From: Blastocladiella britannica
Lineage: Eukaryota; Blastocladiomycota; Blastocladiomycetes; Blastocladiales; Blastocladiaceae
Direction: 5' to 3'
Assembly (NCBI GenBank): GCA_025349905.2
Contig: MU624653.1
Location: 1 to 34,882 of the forward strand
DNA: 34,882 nucleotides
Shown here piece after piece: positions 21,271 through 33,205 of this stretch. The notes beneath the pieces were generated by a model, which had not been told where the DNA came from, ran no database searches, and saw nothing but the letters and a program-made list of their open reading frames with translations. Within the stretch, counting starts at the first letter, position 1. Each line of letters begins with the position of its first letter. A program made the position numbers and the translations under genes.

Positions 21271-23411
21271 TCACATGGCTGCAACGGGTGCGGCCATTGA
21301 CTTGGCAGACGCGCCGGCGCCGCGCGGTCGCTGGGGAGACCGCATACGAACACTCCCCCCATGATCAAGCTGGTACCCGTCCCCTCCCCCCATCGCCGCT
21401 GGCCGCGCCAGTTTGGCCTCCTCGAGGGCCCGGCAGTACGTGGTGAGCTCGCGCTCCTTGGCTTGCGCGCTGGCCTCGAGGGCCGCCTGCAGCACCTTGA
21501 CCTCGTCACGGAGCACCGACACCTTGGACCGCAGCTGCCTGGATTCCGCCTCGTATGCATCGCGCTCGGACGGCGGCAGCGTGTGCAGCGGCGTTGGTGA
21601 CGCGGAACCGGGATTCCCACCGCTATTGGCAGTGGCACATGCAGCAGCAGCAGCAGCGGCGCCTGCGGTCGTTGGCGGGTGCCATTGTGCCCGCATCCGC
21701 CGCTCGTGCTGCAGCGCAATCTCGAGCTGCGCGATGCGGCTAGCATTCTCTTGAATAGTTTCGGCTTGCTTGTGTCGGAGCTCGCGTAGCTTTTCGAGCT
21801 CGATCCGGTTGGCCTCGTTGGGGCTGGTCGAGATGGAGGCCTTGCGGCTGGGTGGCGGCGCGTCCGCTCGGCTCGGGTCACTGCCATTCGTCCCACCGCT
21901 ACCCTGAGGAGTTGCGGGGGCCGCGCCGCTGCCAGGAGTGGCGTTGGCAAAGGACACTACCGCCCGCGACTGCGACTGCTGCTGCTCGATAGCCGTTTGT
22001 GATGCCGTCAGCGCAGAACGCAGGTGCGCGACCTCAGCCCGCAGCGCGCGGATTAGCGCGTCGTCGTTATTGGCCTTGGCAACCACAATGGCCAGCTTCT
22101 CCTTGATGTCGCGCAACGCGTGTGTAAGAGTGCGAGTGCGAGCCTGTGCGGCATCGGCGGCAGCGGCGTGCTGGGCCGACTCGGCGCGGACCACCTCCAG
22201 GTCTGCGGCGCGCGCGGACTCGTGGGCGCGCTTACGCTGCTCCAGCTTCCGCAGGACCTTTTGCTGCGATGCAGATGCTTTTTCATCCAGCGACACGGAT
22301 TGCTGATGTCCCGATGAGGGTTGCGGGGACGGAGACGATAGCGGTGCCGATCGGTTCTTGCGTGACCCGGCCGACCCTCCAGGGACAACCAGTGGAGGCA
22401 GTCGTCCATGTTCCGTGTTGGTTTGCACAGACTGCAACTCCTCAACGCGCTTGATCAGCTCACGGTTCTTACTACGCAAGATAGCGATTTGTTGCGCACG
22501 CCCGCGCCACCCTCCGGCTCCGTTGGCCGCGCCAGCGACGGTGGTTCCCGGATCTCCACCAATCTCGGCGGTCAGGGCGCGATGGAGTTTGGCCACCTCT
22601 GTCCGCAGTGCCGAAACCGTGGACCGCTCTTCCTCCAACTTGCGGGTTGCTGCCGCTTGCCGATCGCGCGCGGCCTTGAGTTCCGTCTGCAACGACGCCG
22701 CAACGCTCCCTGGGCCAGTGGAAGATGCGGTGGTGGCATCGTTGGCCAGCGTGAGAGCCTCCTCCAGCTCCGCAACGCGGCGGGCGTACCGCGCGGCGGT
22801 GGCCTTTTCGCGCTCCAGAGCAAGGGTCATGCGGCGCGTCTTTTTGGCCACATCCAGGAGCGCTGTCCGCTGAACGGATTCCGTCAAGGACGCGGGCGCA
22901 TCGGAAGGCGACTGGCCGCGCGTGTCTGTAGATTATTCTGTGAGTCAATGCATTAGCTCTAATCCAGAAGAACAAGGTACCAACCAGAAAGCTGTTGCTG
23001 CAGTGCCTCCACTTGTGCATTCTTGGATTCCAGCTCGCGGACCAGGATTCGAGCATAATTCTCGAGCTCGTGCTCGCGCTCGACCTCCATTTCTCCATTT
23101 GCAACGAGGTTGGATGATCCAGTACGCGCTCGCCCATCCGACCCATCTACAAAGTGAACCTCGGACGAAGATGATGCAGGGTTTGCAGCCACGGTGATGT
23201 TGGACAAGGCCGCGGCAGGATATGGGCTGTTGTGAAGGATCGCTGCAGCGCCGCGTTCCTGGGGTCCCGCAGTGCCGTGCACGTGGTGTCCGCCATGGTG
23301 GTCATGGGCATGTGTGGCCGTAGCGGTAGCGTGGTGCTGGGATCCGCTCTTGCCCTTGGATGTAAATTTCGATTGCATTTTGTTCGATTCAAATATGTTT
23401 TCCCAAACCAT
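21271..23411 (-). CDS. CCDC13: CCDC13-like coiled-coil protein (cilium/centriolar satellite)
   Basis: Exons are 23411-22985 and 22925-21271, 693 residues (682 if the ATG at 23378 is used; both have A-rich contexts). CCDC13 in animals is a centriolar-satellite protein that promotes ciliogenesis. The diagnostic phrase GGWRGRAQQI at residues about 280-289, followed by LRSKNRELIKRVEELQ, matches the GTWRGRAQQI core of vertebrate CCDC13. Further downstream VAKANNDDALIRALRAEV matches its HDDELIDAL segment. Long heptad stretches elsewhere (LEREKATAARYARRVAELEE, QKVLRKLEQRKRAHESARAA, IELEKLRELRHKQAETIQEN) fit a coiled coil. The middle has Ser/Pro and Gly-rich breaks, and the C-terminus is basic and Met/Ala-rich. 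The intron donor is GTTGGT, uncommon but the only one in phase with the acceptor at 22926-22927. It is divergent from CTP synthase. Confidence 0.83.
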
Positions 23412-25697
<2,286 letters not shown>

Positions 25698-25742
25698 AAG
25701 TGCATTTTTTTTTCTTTTTGGGCCGGGTACTTTTTCAAATAT

Positions 25743-25748
25743 AATAAA
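25743..25748 (+). terminator. AATAAA poly(A) signal of CTP synthase
   Basis: The hexamer lies 46 bases after the CTP synthase stop and 15 bases before the stop codon of the convergent CDC37 gene, so cleavage would occur at or inside CDC37's 3' end. Confidence 0.5.
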
Positions 25749-25762
25749 AGCCGTAATTGTAT

Positions 25763-27488
25763 TCACTCGTCTGCCTCGGCATTGGCCTCCTCCGCGACTG
25801 GCTCGCCCCCGTCTTCCTTCTCCACATCGTCCGCCTTGTCTTCCTCGTCTGGGATCGGGGTCCCATGCTCGTCCACTTCCTCAAACTCCAAAAATCCACC
25901 ACGCTTGCACAGATCCAGCACTTTTTCGACCGTAGGCTCGTCGTAGGTCGTCATGAGCTCCTGCGCCTTGTCGAGATCGCCATCGAGGAGCGCCTGGCCA
26001 AACTCCTTGGGCAGTTCCTGGAACAAGTTGATCTTTTCCTCCTCCTTGATCGTCAGTACTTCCTCCTCCTTCTTGGGGGCGGGAGCGTTCGGATCGCGCA
26101 GAATCTCGGCCTTGACCAGCTTGGCCCGGAGCGCGTCGCGCTGTCGCGGGTGCGCGTCCAGTGCCGCCTCCACGGCCGCCAGGTCCTCGGTCAGCAGCGC
26201 CTTTTGCACGTTCTCGGGCAGGTCGCGGAACACCTCCATTTTGGCCGGGTTCTCGGGCGACAGGTCCACGGCCGACTGCAGCGTGCCCTTCTTTTTCGCA
26301 TTGAGGACCGCGGAACGCTGCACAATGTGCGCGAGCGTGCGCTGAATGTCGGCGCGGAACATTTGGGTTGCCTGGTGGCCCGGGTCGCCGATCCTAATTC
26401 ATTCATTCATTTGCAGCGTGAGTGTACTACTTTTCCTGCATGAAATAAATGAGCGTACTTGGAAAAGAACATGGGAGCGCCGTTGGGGCCGAGGTTGACG
26501 CAAAACTGGAGCACCTGAGCCTGGTGGACGTAGCGCTTGCACTTTTCGTGCTTGCCGTCCATCTCGCACTGGAACGCGGCGGCCAGGATCTCGTCGGCGA
26601 TTGCTTGCGACACGAGCCACGTGTGGTCGCGCAAGTATGCGTACGTGGCCTTGTAGTCGGTCATGTTCAGGTTGGCATAGACCACTGTCTCGTCGCGCTC
26701 AAGGTACACGTCCTCGGGGCCGCGGTGCACCGCCGCTGCTTCCTTTTGTTTATTATCGAGATGGGTGAGGTCGGTATGTAGAATGGAGGATGAAAGGAAT
26801 GTCGCACCTTGACATGCTCTTGCTTGCCCTTGGCTACTGCTCCAGGATTCAGGACCTCGATCTCTGTCGCCGTCGCAGCCGCGGCGGCAGACCCACTCTT
26901 TTTGCCGCTTGCCTTGCCAGCAACCTTGGCCGGTGGGGGGCCAGCAGCAGCAGCAGCAGAGGCGCCCTTGTTGATACGCTACATACATCAAAAATGAGTG
27001 TACGTGCCCATTGCGACTCATATGCAAAAAGAGCGCACCGTTGACTCGAACCCCGGCTTGGAAATGCTGTCGACCGACAACTTCTTGCTCTCCTCGACGA
27101 CCAGCTTTTCGCGCTCCGAGACCAGAGTGGCGCGGTGCGCACGGACGCCCGCGCGGAACTTTTCCCAGGCGGCCGGCGTGTTGGGCACGACGCGGGTGAA
27201 TTGCAGGTTCTCGGGCACGCCGGCAAATTCGCTCAACAAAGTGTGGGTCTGATCGACGATGGGCTTGGGCGCGTCCGGGAACTGGGCCAGCAGATCAAGG
27301 TACTTGTCGATCCACTCCAGCTGCTTGGCGTACTGGTCAATTCCATGGCGGCGCTCGGCCCGGTCGGCGTGGATCTTTTCCTGTCGCCACTTGATGAACG
27401 ACTTTTTGTCCACGTTCGGGTGCACCTCGACGTCTTCGTCGTCCGAGAGCTCGATGTTGTCCCAGCGAGAGTAGTCCACGCGGCTCAT
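25763..27488 (-). CDS. CDC37: Hsp90 co-chaperone Cdc37
   Basis: Co-chaperone that delivers protein kinases to Hsp90 in the cytosol. Exons are 27488-27039, 26978-26808, 26742-26459 and 26393-25763, 511 residues, close to yeast Cdc37. The N-terminus VDYSRWDNIELSDDEDVEVHPN is characteristic (quoted in parts: VDYSRWDNIE, LSDDEDVEVHPN); Ser15 corresponds to the conserved CK2 site required for kinase binding. Next come SFIKWRQEKIH, a coiled-coil kinase-binding region and KPGFESTRINK, matching the fungal GFxxxxINK element. The exon encoded at 26978-26808 is an Ala/Gly/Lys-rich linker. The Hsp90-binding core follows (LVSQAIADEILAAAF, ATQMFRADIQRTLAHI), and the C-terminal domain ends in an acidic Glu/Asp/Ala tail. 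It is divergent from the TFIIIA-like gene with only 50 bases between start codons. The start ATG is the first available. Confidence 0.93.
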
Positions 27489-27538
27489 TATTGCTTTTTC
27501 TTTGGAATTCAATTGGTCGGCTCAAGAATCAAAAGAGA
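27489..27538. promoter_or_regulatory. 50-base bidirectional promoter region CDC37 / TFIIIA-like
   Basis: Only 50 bases separate the two divergent start codons, including the sequence CAATTGG and an A-rich patch before the TFIIIA-like ATG. At least part of each promoter must lie inside the opposite gene's first exon, or the two 5' UTRs overlap. Confidence 0.6.
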
Positions 27539-29253
27539 ATGAACGCGTCCTACCAGTGTCCTGCCTCGGAATGCGACAAGGCGTACTCCAAGCAGTGCAA
27601 CCTGGACGACCATATTCGGTCCGTGCATTCGGGCGAGGTGCGCCCCCCAATTTCCCACTTTGCCAAGGGCAGCTATCGCCTCACCCGAGAACCATGTAAC
27701 AGACTCCATTCAAATGCGACGAGTGCGGCAAGGGCTTTGCGCGCCAAAGAAACCTGCAACAGCACCTGCTGATACACTCGCCTGACCGACCGCACAAGTG
27801 CTCGTTCCCTGGGTGCGAGAAATCGTTTCGGCATCGCGGCCAGCTGCGCGACCATGAGCGACGGCACTCGGAGCCAAAGCCATTTCAGGTATACTTTGAC
27901 CAATTATACAATGTACATTGTGCGGTAACTGAACGTGACAATGGACAGTGCGATGCAGAAGGCTGCACGGAATCGTTCTCCAAGCACAACCAGCTGCACC
28001 GGCACGTGGCGATCGTGCATAACGCGTCGGCGCCGTACCCGTGTCCATGGGAGGGCTGCGAGGCCGGGTTCCCAACCCCGTCCAAGCTTAAAAAGCATTT
28101 GGCGCGGCATGAGAATCCCGTCATGTACGTGTGTCCCCACGCTGCTGCTCCTGCTCCTGCTCCAGCAGTATTGGAAGCCGTGGATGGTATGGACGGCGAG
28201 GCAGCATTCCCACCTTCGCGAATGATTTGCGCTACCGAGGGGTTCCCGACCTGGTCAGCACTGCAAGCGCATCTGCGCACCGCCCACGCCCTTATAGCAG
28301 CTGACGGCACGCCAGGATTACCGCACGTGTGCCCAGACTGCGGCAACGAGTTCAAGACCCGGTGGTCCACGACGCAGCACATGGCCCGCGCGCACCCGCC
28401 CGACGACGGCGCGCCACCACCGGCGTTCCCGTGCATCGAGCCCGGGTGCGACGCGTCGCTGTCGTCCAAATCGAACTTGCGCGCGCACGTGCGCCAAGTG
28501 CACCGCGGAATCAAGCCGTTCGAGTGCCCGCATTGCGGCCGATCGTTCTCGACGCGGCAGTCGGCGGATCGGCATGTGGCGACCATTCACGCTGTTCGTA
28601 GTGATGCCGCTGCGGCTGGAGGGTTGATGCTATCGCCGCCTCGTATTCAGACCACCGTATCGGCCGAGGACGAAGTACTGCTGGCCGAGATTGCTGGGTA
28701 CGGCGTGGAGCGGCCGATCGCATGCGAGCACTGTCCGCGGCGGTTTAAGCGCGACTACGATCGCGCGCTGCACATGCGGGCCGCGCACCCACTCTTGGTT
28801 GTCGCGCCGCCAACATCATCCGATTCGGTTGCGATCCCATCACCTCCATCCTCGGTTCCATCTCCAATAGCAGGCTCAATGATGGTGGCGCCCCTTTCGA
28901 TGCACGATCCAATAGCACAGTCCCTCTTGGCTGGATGGGGAATGCCGGATGTGTCGAGAGAGGTTCCACTCGATGGCCGCACCCGACTCGCGCGCGAGTT
29001 CAAGCTGCAGCACGCGACGGTTAGCCATGTGGCTCGCGCGGGCGGCGGCGCACCGTTGGGCATGCGTCTCGCTGAGCCGAGTGATCGCAAGCGTCCAAGG
29101 AGCAGCGTACCTGCCGAAGAAGTGAATCCCTCCAAGCGGATCCGGCGCTCGTTCGCGGATATCAGTCCGACCAGGGACGGCGGCGAGGATGTCGTCGCAT
29201 TATCGAGGACGCCGTCTCTGCCAACCGGCGATGACGGCCCAGGATACGGCTGA
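27539..29253 (+). CDS. GTF3A: TFIIIA-like C2H2 zinc-finger protein
   Basis: Probable transcription factor IIIA, which binds the 5S rRNA gene and 5S rRNA to recruit RNA polymerase III. Exons are 27539-27637, 27703-27888 and 27949-29253, 529 residues. Ten C2H2 fingers are visible; fingers 4 and 5 ([34 protein letters not shown]) and 8-9 match the TFIIIA pattern, including KHNQL and the PSxLKxH finger. Finger 6 is abnormal: its two Cys (YVCPH and MICAT) are about 33 residues apart because of an Ala/Pro/Gly insert, while its helix [12 protein letters not shown] is intact. Finger 10 ([20 protein letters not shown]) lies apart, after a 45-residue linker. The C-terminus is Ser/Pro-rich with a basic RKRPRSS and PSKRIRRS nuclear signal. 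Identity as TFIIIA rests on finger order and spacing; a different multi-finger factor is possible. Confidence 0.82.
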
Positions 29254-29309
29254 TAAATGATAACTTCCCCAACCACAATCGGCCGCACTTAATTCCGACA
29301 CGAGAAAAA

Positions 29310-30749
29310 ATGCATGCGACAAGGACCAAAACGATGGCGCTGACGGCGACGGCAAGAGTCTTCTTTCCAAGAAGAGCTGCCATTACCATTCTCCGCACCA
29401 TGTCCACCTACGTTGGCGCCACTTCTGCGATTAGCGCGGGCAAGAGCAATATAACTGGCCCGGCGGCCGTGGCCTACGATTTCCGGTCCGACACGGTGAC
29501 GGTCCCTACACCCGAGATGTTCGCGGCCATGGTCGCTGCTCCGGTTGGCGACGATGTCTTCAATGTGCGTACTTCTTGTTTTCGTTCAAGGCAAGTGCCG
29601 AATCGCAGATCCTGACCGAAAAAAAAAATTATTCGAAAAACAGGAGGACCCGTCGATCCTGGCCCTCGAGGCGTACTTTGCCAAGCTGCTCAACAAACCA
29701 GCGGCGCTGTTTTGCACGTCCGGGACGCAGGCCAACCAGCTCGCGATTCGCGCTCAGCTCGCGCTCAATGGCGGTGGCCCGCCGCACAGCGTGCTGCTGG
29801 ACGCGCGCGCACACGTCAACTGTTACGAGGCGGGCGGGATTGCCGCGCATACGGGCGCGGCGGTGGTAGCGGTGGATGTCGAGGGTGCGTTTGTGCGCCG
29901 CGAGCGCACCGAACCGTACTTGACGGGCGCCGACGTGCTCAAGCACGTGGTGCGTGACTCGGGCGACATGCACGGCGCGCCTACGCGCCTGGTGTGCCTG
30001 GAAAACACGTGCAATGGATCGGTGATGCCGGTCGAAGCGGTCGCAGACGTGAAGGCTGCGGCGGCCAAACTGGGCGTTCCCGTGCACTTGGACGGCGCGC
30101 GGCTGTGGAACGCGTGCGTTGCCGAGGGTGTGGAACCCGTGGACTACGTGCAGCACGTTGACTCGGTGTCGGTGTGCCTGTCCAAGGGCATTGGCGCTCC
30201 GATCGGATCGGTGCTGGTGGGCGATACCAAGCTCGTGGCTCGCGCGCGTCACTTGCGCAAGATGTACGTCTGTCATTTCTTTTTTTTCCTGTATCTAATG
30301 ACTCACATTAACGTTAAAGGTACGGCGGTGGATGGCGCCAGGCAGGTTTGCTGGCAGCGGCGGCCATGCACTCGTTCGAGCACGTGTACCCGTCGCAGCT
30401 GGCGCGCTCGCACGCTGAAGCCTCGCGCCTGGCCGCAGGTTTGGTCGCGCTGGGGGCCCGCATTGCCAACCAGCCCAACAGCGAGGTGCACACCAACATG
30501 GTGTTTGTGGACTTTTTGCCGCTGGGGATCACGCCCAACCAGGTGGTGGCGGCGGCGATGCAGGAGGCGATGCGCGAGGCGGACGCGAATGGCGAACCCG
30601 CGACGCGTGCGCCCATCAAGATCTTTGGCGGCCGCGGCAAGACCGATGTGATGCGACTGGTGCTGCACTACCAGCTGGCGGACGACGCGGTCGACCGGTT
30701 CCTCAAGGTGGTTGAAGAGACCGTTGCCGCCAACCCTTCGGCATTGTGA
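29310..30749 (+). CDS. GLY1: Low-specificity L-threonine aldolase
   Basis: PLP enzyme splitting L-threonine (or allo-threonine) into glycine and acetaldehyde. Exons are 29310-29564, 29644-30263 and 30320-30749, 434 residues. Seen: [31 protein letters not shown] across intron 1, [46 protein letters not shown] with Asp235, and the Schiff-base Lys266 in [13 protein letters not shown]; intron 2 falls inside [12 protein letters not shown]. Catalytic residues are all present. The first 56 residues contain no Asp or Glu and many Arg/Ala/Thr ([18 protein letters not shown]), resembling a mitochondrial presequence. A second in-frame ATG at 29400 would give a cytosolic form. The yeast enzyme is cytosolic. 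It starts 56 bases after the TFIIIA-like stop. Confidence 0.95.
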
Positions 30750-30803
30750 GCCCGTTGTGGCATTGACTTTGACTAGGCTATAATAGATTTTCATTGTGAC
30801 TAT

Positions 30804-31625
30804 TCACTGGGCTGCCGTCGGTGTCGCTGTTGCTTCTGCTGGTGCCGCAGTTGCAGCTACTTCAGGGGCACGAATCTTCCATTCGTCGGGGAACCGCAGA
30901 CGTTGCTTGCGCTCGGCAGCCTTGATCTTGCGTGCGGCATGGCGCAGGTCCACGGGCACCTCGGCAAACGACGCTTCGGTGGTCTATATCGAGGTTGTTG
31001 AGGACCAGGTTTCTTGAAATAAAAGAAAAATAGCTCAAACGATTACCTTGACGGTGTGGATCAGCGTGGCAAACGTGTCGGCGAGCCAGCGCTTGTTCTG
31101 GGCGCGGTGCGGGAACCGAGAGTCGGCGAGCGTGATGGTGTTGGCCAAGGGATCGTAGCGAGAGCCTGCCAGCAGCAACAACGTATGGCGCTGCGCGTCG
31201 GTCAGCGACTCGGCGGCCACCACCTCGTCGACGGCGACCGTCAGCGACACCTTGGAGTTCATCGGGTGCGTATCGTCCCCAAGATGGTCCACGACGCGGA
31301 AACGCAGGTACGCGCGCGGCGACGGGGCCACAAAGGGTGCGGGCTGCATGACGGACTGCAGCAGCGGCAGCTCGTGGTGGACCTTCTCAAGGTACGCGCG
31401 CACCTCCACGGCGGCGCTGACCAGGTCCGCGTGGTATTTGGTGATGCCGTCGCCGCGGTACGGCGTGGACTGGTTTTCAACCATCTCGGCCCGCAGCACT
31501 TCCAGCGCACTCATGGCACCGGCATTGGCGCTCGAGGCCGCGGGCTTGCGCGCAAAGCTCAGCGCGGACGACGCGAGCGAGCGGCGCGGGGCGGCAGTCG
31601 CAGCAGTACGCAGGAAGGAGGCCAT
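30804..31625 (-). CDS. RSM24: Mitochondrial small-subunit ribosomal protein mS35 (Rsm24)
   Basis: Component of the mitochondrial small ribosomal subunit. Exons are 31625-31047 and 30983-30804, 252 residues. The N-terminus (ASFLRTAATAAPRRSLASSA) is Arg/Ala/Ser-rich without acidic residues, a typical mitochondrial presequence. The conserved mS35 core is visible: HPMNSKVSLTVAVDEVVA, then LLLLAGSRYDPLANTITL and SRFPHRAQNKRWLADTFATL, followed after the intron by VPVDLRHAARK and LRFPDEWKI. The C-terminus ends in a short Ala/Thr/Pro run. Divergent from the roadblock gene (103 bases) and convergent with threonine aldolase (54 bases). The family assignment rests on the HP-x-x-SKV and AGSRYDP motifs. 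Confidence 0.85.
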
Positions 31626-31728
31626 ACTTGAGATTTGTTGATTTATCGTTTATAATTTTGAAGAACTTTTTTTGAAGAATTTTTCTCTCTTCCACCCGCC
31701 AAGCCACACTCGACGCAAAAAGAATAAA

Positions 31729-32211
31729 ATGGTACGGCGCACCTACCCATGAGCACCGACCAAGGAAAGGAAATTAAACTAAAAGGAAATATTTGATAGA
31801 GCGAAGTCGAAGAAACTCTCAAGCGCCTCTCGGCCCACAAGGGCGTCCAGGGCATCGTCATTGTCAACTCGGAGGGCATTCCTATCCGCTCGACCCTCGA
31901 CAACTCGCTGACCGTGCAATACTCGGCTCTCATCACCCAGCTGGCTTCCAAGGCCCGCTCGGTTGTCCGGGATCTCGACCCACAGGTTTTATATTTTCTC
32001 ATTTTTCATGGTAATTGGGAAATTCACTGACAACTTTTTTATTGACAGAATGACCTCACATTCCTGCGGATCCGCTCGAAAAAGCACGAAATCATGGTTG
32101 CTCCTGGTCAGTATACCTTTTCATTTTTCAAACATCATTTACTCACCACACTTGAAATTCACAGACAAGGAGTATATCATGATCGTGATCCAGAATCCAA
32201 ATGAGCAGTGA
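31729..32211 (+). CDS. DYNLRB: Dynein light chain roadblock/LC7 type
   Basis: Light chain that binds dynein intermediate chains in cytoplasmic, retrograde intraflagellar and axonemal dyneins. Exons are 31729-31731, 31800-31985, 32049-32106 and 32165-32211, 97 residues, the normal family length. The chain is diagnostic: [54 protein letters not shown] and [12 protein letters not shown]. The first coding exon appears to be the ATG alone, followed by a 68-base intron beginning GTACGG. The ATG inside that intron (31750) leads to an early stop. The gene shares this start-codon-only exon with DRC4. Convergent with the MRM2 gene, 48 bases between stops. Confidence 0.95.
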
Positions 32212-32258
32212 AATGCTGCCTTTTTTTTTCTTTCCTTCCTTTCCTTGAATGTAGACTT

Positions 32259-32264
32259 TTTATT
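32259..32264 (-). terminator. AATAAA poly(A) signal overlapping the MRM2 stop codon
   Basis: The final codons GAA AAA TAA AAA contain AATAAA with the stop codon at its centre, the same arrangement as in the kinase gene. The convergent DYNLRB stop is only 48 bases further. Confidence 0.4.
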
Positions 32265-33151
32265 TTTCCACGTCTGGATCTGATGGTGGATCGCCTGGTA
32301 ATCGAAACCCTTTCCCAACCAGGAACCCTTCAGCACTCTCACTGCGACTGGACTTGGGCTTTTCATACACTACCTGCTCAAAGATCGTCTTCATGCGAGC
32401 TCGGAGCTCATTCCCTTCTGGTCCTTGCAGGATCTATTCCAGTTTTTCAATATCCACAAAATGAAGAAAAAAAAAAAGAGGACAGCGCACCTTGCACGCA
32501 AAATGCCCGCCTGGACGGAGCATGGTCAGCGCAAACCCAAGTGCTGACTCTGCCAATTCCACGGTGCGCAGCCGATCAATGGCCTTGAGCCCCGAAAACG
32601 ACGGCGCCATGTCGCTCAGGACCACGTCCACCGGTCGAAATGCGCCACCAGCAACAATCGGCAACCCGCCTTTGCGAAGGTGGAACCGCTCCAAGGCAGC
32701 TCGGATCAGCGCTTGCGTTTCAGGGGCAGTGAAATCCTATACTTCCAATTGTGTTGGCACGTTCAATGATCGAGGATCCAAAAAGATATATCCATACCTG
32801 CTGGATGAAAAGCGCGTCAGGAACTGGCGGATCCAGTGGCAGCAAGTCGACTGCAACCACAAGACCTTTGCGAGGGGAATGGGCGGCAGAGCACGCAACC
32901 TGCGTCCATCCTCCCGGTGCCGCACCACATTCTACATAGCATCATTTCAGTCAATAATGGAATGTACAAGTATTTTATGGGGACGAACCAACGACAATCA
33001 TTCCGGGTCGGACAAGGCGGTGCCGCGATTGCAATTCCTTGAGCTTGAAGGCGGCTCGCGACTGAAAGCCTTGCTCACGCGCCTGGCGCACGTATTGGTC
33101 GTTGACGTGTCGATTCAGCCATGCTCGCGACGATTTCGCTCCTCTGTACAT
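32260..33151 (-). CDS. MRM2: FtsJ/Mrm2-type rRNA (uridine-2'-O)-methyltransferase
   Basis: AdoMet-dependent enzyme methylating a 2'-O-uridine of large-subunit rRNA; the eukaryotic Mrm2 form acts on mitochondrial rRNA. Exons are 33151-32989, 32931-32798, 32736-32491 and 32433-32260, 238 residues. The catalytic tetrad of the family is complete: Lys36 (RAAFKLKE), Asp141 (VVLSDMAP), Lys181 (HFACKILQG) and Glu216 (SAEGFLVG). Motif I is GAAPGGWTQ, the bacterial FtsJ/Mrm2 form rather than the Trm7 form, but the usual Asp-Leu before it is Glu-Cys. No clear mitochondrial presequence is seen ahead of SRAWLNRHVNDQYV; an upstream ATG is out of frame. A split presequence exon further upstream is unlikely because TAN1 begins 54 bases away. 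Convergent with DYNLRB. Confidence 0.92.
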
Positions 33152-33205
33152 TTTTATTGGGACGCGAAGAGGACTTTTCTTTTTGCATTAAAAAATTAAA
33201 ACGAA
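33152..33205. promoter_or_regulatory. 54-base bidirectional promoter region MRM2 / TAN1
   Basis: The start codons of the two RNA-modification genes are divergent and 54 bases apart; the gap is A/T-rich with AAAAAATTAAAA. Transcription in both directions must start within or very near this gap. Confidence 0.6.

Noticed and set aside
31750..31797. ATG inside the first DYNLRB intron as the real start
   Set aside because: It reads only about 15 codons to a TGA before the conserved exon, and the splice from 31731 to 31800 gives the exact family N-terminus.
33152..33188. Upstream ATG for MRM2 on the minus strand near 33188
   Set aside because: It is 37 bases upstream and out of frame with the conserved FtsJ frame.
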